Of a DNA stretch of 6,851 bases, positions 6,093 through 6,851 are shown piece after piece. The stretch covers positions 1 through 6,851 of the forward strand of contig JANYAW010000061.1 in assembly GCA_025361105.1 (NCBI GenBank), given 5' to 3'. The stretch is from Rhodocyclaceae bacterium (lineage in GTDB: Bacteria > Pseudomonadota > Gammaproteobacteria > Burkholderiales > Rhodocyclaceae). Position 1 is the first letter of the stretch, and each line of letters opens with the position of its first letter. The notes under the pieces were generated by a model. The model made no database searches, was not told where the DNA came from, and worked only from the letters and a program-made list of their open reading frames with translations. A program made the translations under genes and the position numbers.

Positions 6093-6602
6093 GTGAACCT
6101 TAGAGCACTTGCGACCTGCGTCGGCTTGATGAGCACTCTTGTAGCTGCGGAATCTATCGCTCCCGCTCCACCGAAGCTGCTTTTTGCTCAAATCAAACGC
6201 CTGACTGATCTCCTTAGCGATGAGTATGCCGTTGGCTATCCGGAAGCAATGCTGGTTCAGACACTTAAGCTCGATGCAGGCGATGAAATTGTCTTAGCTG
6301 TTTTCACAATTGAAGGTTTTGGCGGCGGGAACAACCACAAGCAATACCTTGCTGTCTTTTCACCTGCGATGAAGGAAAAGAGAAAGCAGCATTTCACGCT
6401 CATTGCCGTAACTCCAATTGCTGGTAAAGGTTGGCGTGCCATTCGAAATCTCAACGCAAGAGTGAGCCGAAACATTAAAACGGGGGACATGGCAATAGCA
6501 ATCGATGCGTTGGAAGTTGGCGCGGATGACGCACCTAATTTTCCGAGTAAAGCAGTAACAATCAATCTTTCGCTTCAGAACGGTCGCTTACTTGAAAAAT
6601 AG
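6093..6602 (+). CDS. Small exported protein of unknown function
   Basis: I do not recognise this 169-residue protein. The start is GTG at 6093, 27 bases after cysE and in the same frame. It gives a good Sec signal peptide (MNLRALATCVGLMSTLVAA, likely cut before Glu20), so the mature protein of about 150 residues should be periplasmic. Cys9 is not in a proper lipobox and the mature part has no Cys. The mature protein alternates hydrophobic and polar stretches (DEIVLAVFTIEGFGGGNN, HFTLIAVTPIAGKGW, KAVTINLSLQNGRLLEK), suggesting mostly beta structure. No clear Shine-Dalgarno sequence is present. The GTG overlaps the TGA of a tiny frame starting at ATG 6082, which could allow coupling. A later ATG at 6129 would destroy the signal peptide. 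Two 60-base samples give 45% and 47% GC, well below trmJ, so recent acquisition is possible. Confidence 0.72.
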   Translation: MNLRALATCVGLMSTLVAAESIAPAPPKLLFAQIKRLTDLLSDEYAVGYPEAMLVQTLKLDAGDEIVLAVFTIEGFGGGNNHKQYLAVFSPAMKEKRKQHFTLIAVTPIAGKGWRAIRNLNARVSRNIKTGDMAIAIDALEVGADDAPNFPSKAVTINLSLQNGRLLEK

Positions 6603-6720
6603 GGTCGGCATCGAGTTGAATTCCACGACAAATTTAGATAGCCCAAGATTTCTCGTTTATAGGAACATCGCCCTGTTCATTTCCAACCTTCAATCCTGCC
6701 AGTTGGTGCTGGTGTGGAGT

Positions 6721-6744
6721 GCGGGCTTTACACAGTCAGCCCGC
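6721..6744. repeat. Inverted repeat GCGGGCT / AGCCCGC
   Basis: A perfect 7-bp GC-rich inverted repeat with a 10-base loop (6728-6737). It could form a stable hairpin at the 3' end of the trmJ-cysE-6093 transcript. No T-run follows, so it is not a canonical intrinsic terminator, though it could protect an RNA 3' end or help termination. Confidence 0.6.
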
Positions 6745-6745
6745 T

Positions 6746-6786
6746 ACGAAGGCGCAAAGCATTGCTTTGCGAATTCCCTTCTTCGT
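6746..6786. repeat. Nested hairpin CGCAAAGC-ATT-GCTTTGCG with an outer stem
   Basis: The core at 6753-6771 is a perfect 8-bp inverted repeat with a 3-base ATT loop. ACGAAG (6746-6751) can also pair with CTTCGT (6781-6786), enclosing the core hairpin with an asymmetric internal loop. Lying two bases after the previous inverted repeat, it forms a compact double-hairpin block about 40 bases before the IscR-type operator. There is no T-run, so a terminator role is only possible. Confidence 0.65.
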
Positions 6787-6806
6787 CGCCGTGAAATCGC
6801 GCCATA

Positions 6807-6831
6807 GTAGTTGACTAAATCTGTCGGGATA
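6807..6831 (+). promoter_or_regulatory. Predicted type 1 IscR-binding site
   Basis: The sequence GTAGTTGACTAAATC followed by TGTCGGGATA fits the type 1 IscR operator pattern as I recall it from E. coli: the GACT core, an A/T-rich centre and the GTCGGG right half match, with mismatches mainly at the outer ends. It closely resembles the operator at the E. coli iscR promoter (TTGACCAATTTTACTCGGG). It covers the -35 hexamer, so IscR carrying [2Fe-2S] would block RNA polymerase. Combined with the suhB-trmJ-cysE neighbourhood, this strongly suggests that iscR starts just outside the window. Confidence 0.75.
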
Positions 6832-6840
6832 GCCTATAGT
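6811..6840 (+). promoter_or_regulatory. Sigma-70 promoter, probably of iscR and the isc operon
   Basis: TTGACT (6811-6816) and TATAGT (6835-6840) are each five of six to consensus with an 18-base spacer, by far the best promoter seen in the window. Transcription would start near 6847. The -10 overlaps the perfect palindrome AGTCGACT (6838-6845), whose minus strand contains another GACTA half like that of the IscR site, so a second, weaker repressor contact is possible. The regulated gene lies beyond the right edge. Confidence 0.75.
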
Positions 6841-6851
6841 CGACTTAACTG

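Larger units (their letters stand above)
6603..6806. other. Noncoding stretch between the exported protein and the IscR-type promoter
   Basis: No convincing gene is seen. A 71-codon frame crossing it (6592-6807) has no ribosome-binding site, overlaps the end of the upstream gene and looks like chance. The stretch contains the 15-base word CCAGTTGGTGCTGGT at 6699-6713, also found at 531-545 inside putA, and the two inverted repeats listed separately. Confidence 0.6.

Noticed and set aside
6117..6119. Cys9 of the exported protein as a lipoprotein acylation site
   Set aside because: The n-region is too short and Thr precedes the Cys, outside the usual lipobox pattern.
6592..6807. 71-codon plus-strand frame at the right end
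   Set aside because: It begins inside the preceding gene, lacks a ribosome-binding site, and runs through the hairpin block up to the operator.
1..6851. CRISPR array, tRNA or rRNA gene, transposase, phage or toxin-antitoxin module
   Set aside because: No regularly spaced repeats, cloverleaf-like sequence, rRNA motif or mobile-element protein was found on either strand.

Overview
The window looks like chromosomal core sequence from a proteobacterium, most likely beta- or gammaproteobacterial. This is inferred from the gene order suhB / trmJ / cysE followed by an IscR-type promoter, the short CysE type, and protein sequences close to the proteobacterial families. No rRNA, tRNA, insertion sequence, phage gene or CRISPR array was seen. 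Most genes look GC-rich: two 60-base samples of trmJ count to about 60% and 70% GC. The last gene is visibly poorer in GC (about 45-47% in two samples).

Minus strand, read from position 4421 down to 1: suhB (inositol monophosphatase family, 4421-3615), a divergent Nramp-family metal transporter (3445-2162), and the N-terminal 669 codons of putA (2008 to the window edge). PutA is the bifunctional proline dehydrogenase / glutamate semialdehyde dehydrogenase. Here it is the minimal form without the N-terminal DNA-binding domain. The 153-base gap between the Nramp gene and putA holds an orphan, near-perfect Shine-Dalgarno sequence and two adjacent hairpins.

Plus strand, from 4476: trmJ (tRNA Cm32/Um32 methyltransferase) is divergent from suhB with only 54 bases between the start codons. 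It is followed by cysE (serine acetyltransferase) and then by an unrecognised small exported protein (6093-6602). The final 249 bases carry two strong inverted repeats. They end in a good sigma-70 promoter (TTGACT, 18-base spacer, TATAGT) whose -35 region lies inside a sequence matching the type 1 IscR operator. The suhB-trmJ-cysE-iscR order is known from other proteobacteria such as Pseudomonas, so the first gene beyond the right edge is predicted to be iscR, heading the isc iron-sulfur cluster operon.

Functionally, cysE supplies O-acetylserine for cysteine, and cysteine is the sulfur source used by IscS. Placing cysE directly upstream of isc therefore makes metabolic sense. suhB and trmJ act in RNA biology (rRNA transcription and tRNA modification in E. 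coli). The Nramp transporter and putA look like separate functions. The parts least explained by known biology are the low-GC exported protein wedged between cysE and the isc promoter, the altered metal-binding motifs of the Nramp protein, and the structured putA leader.
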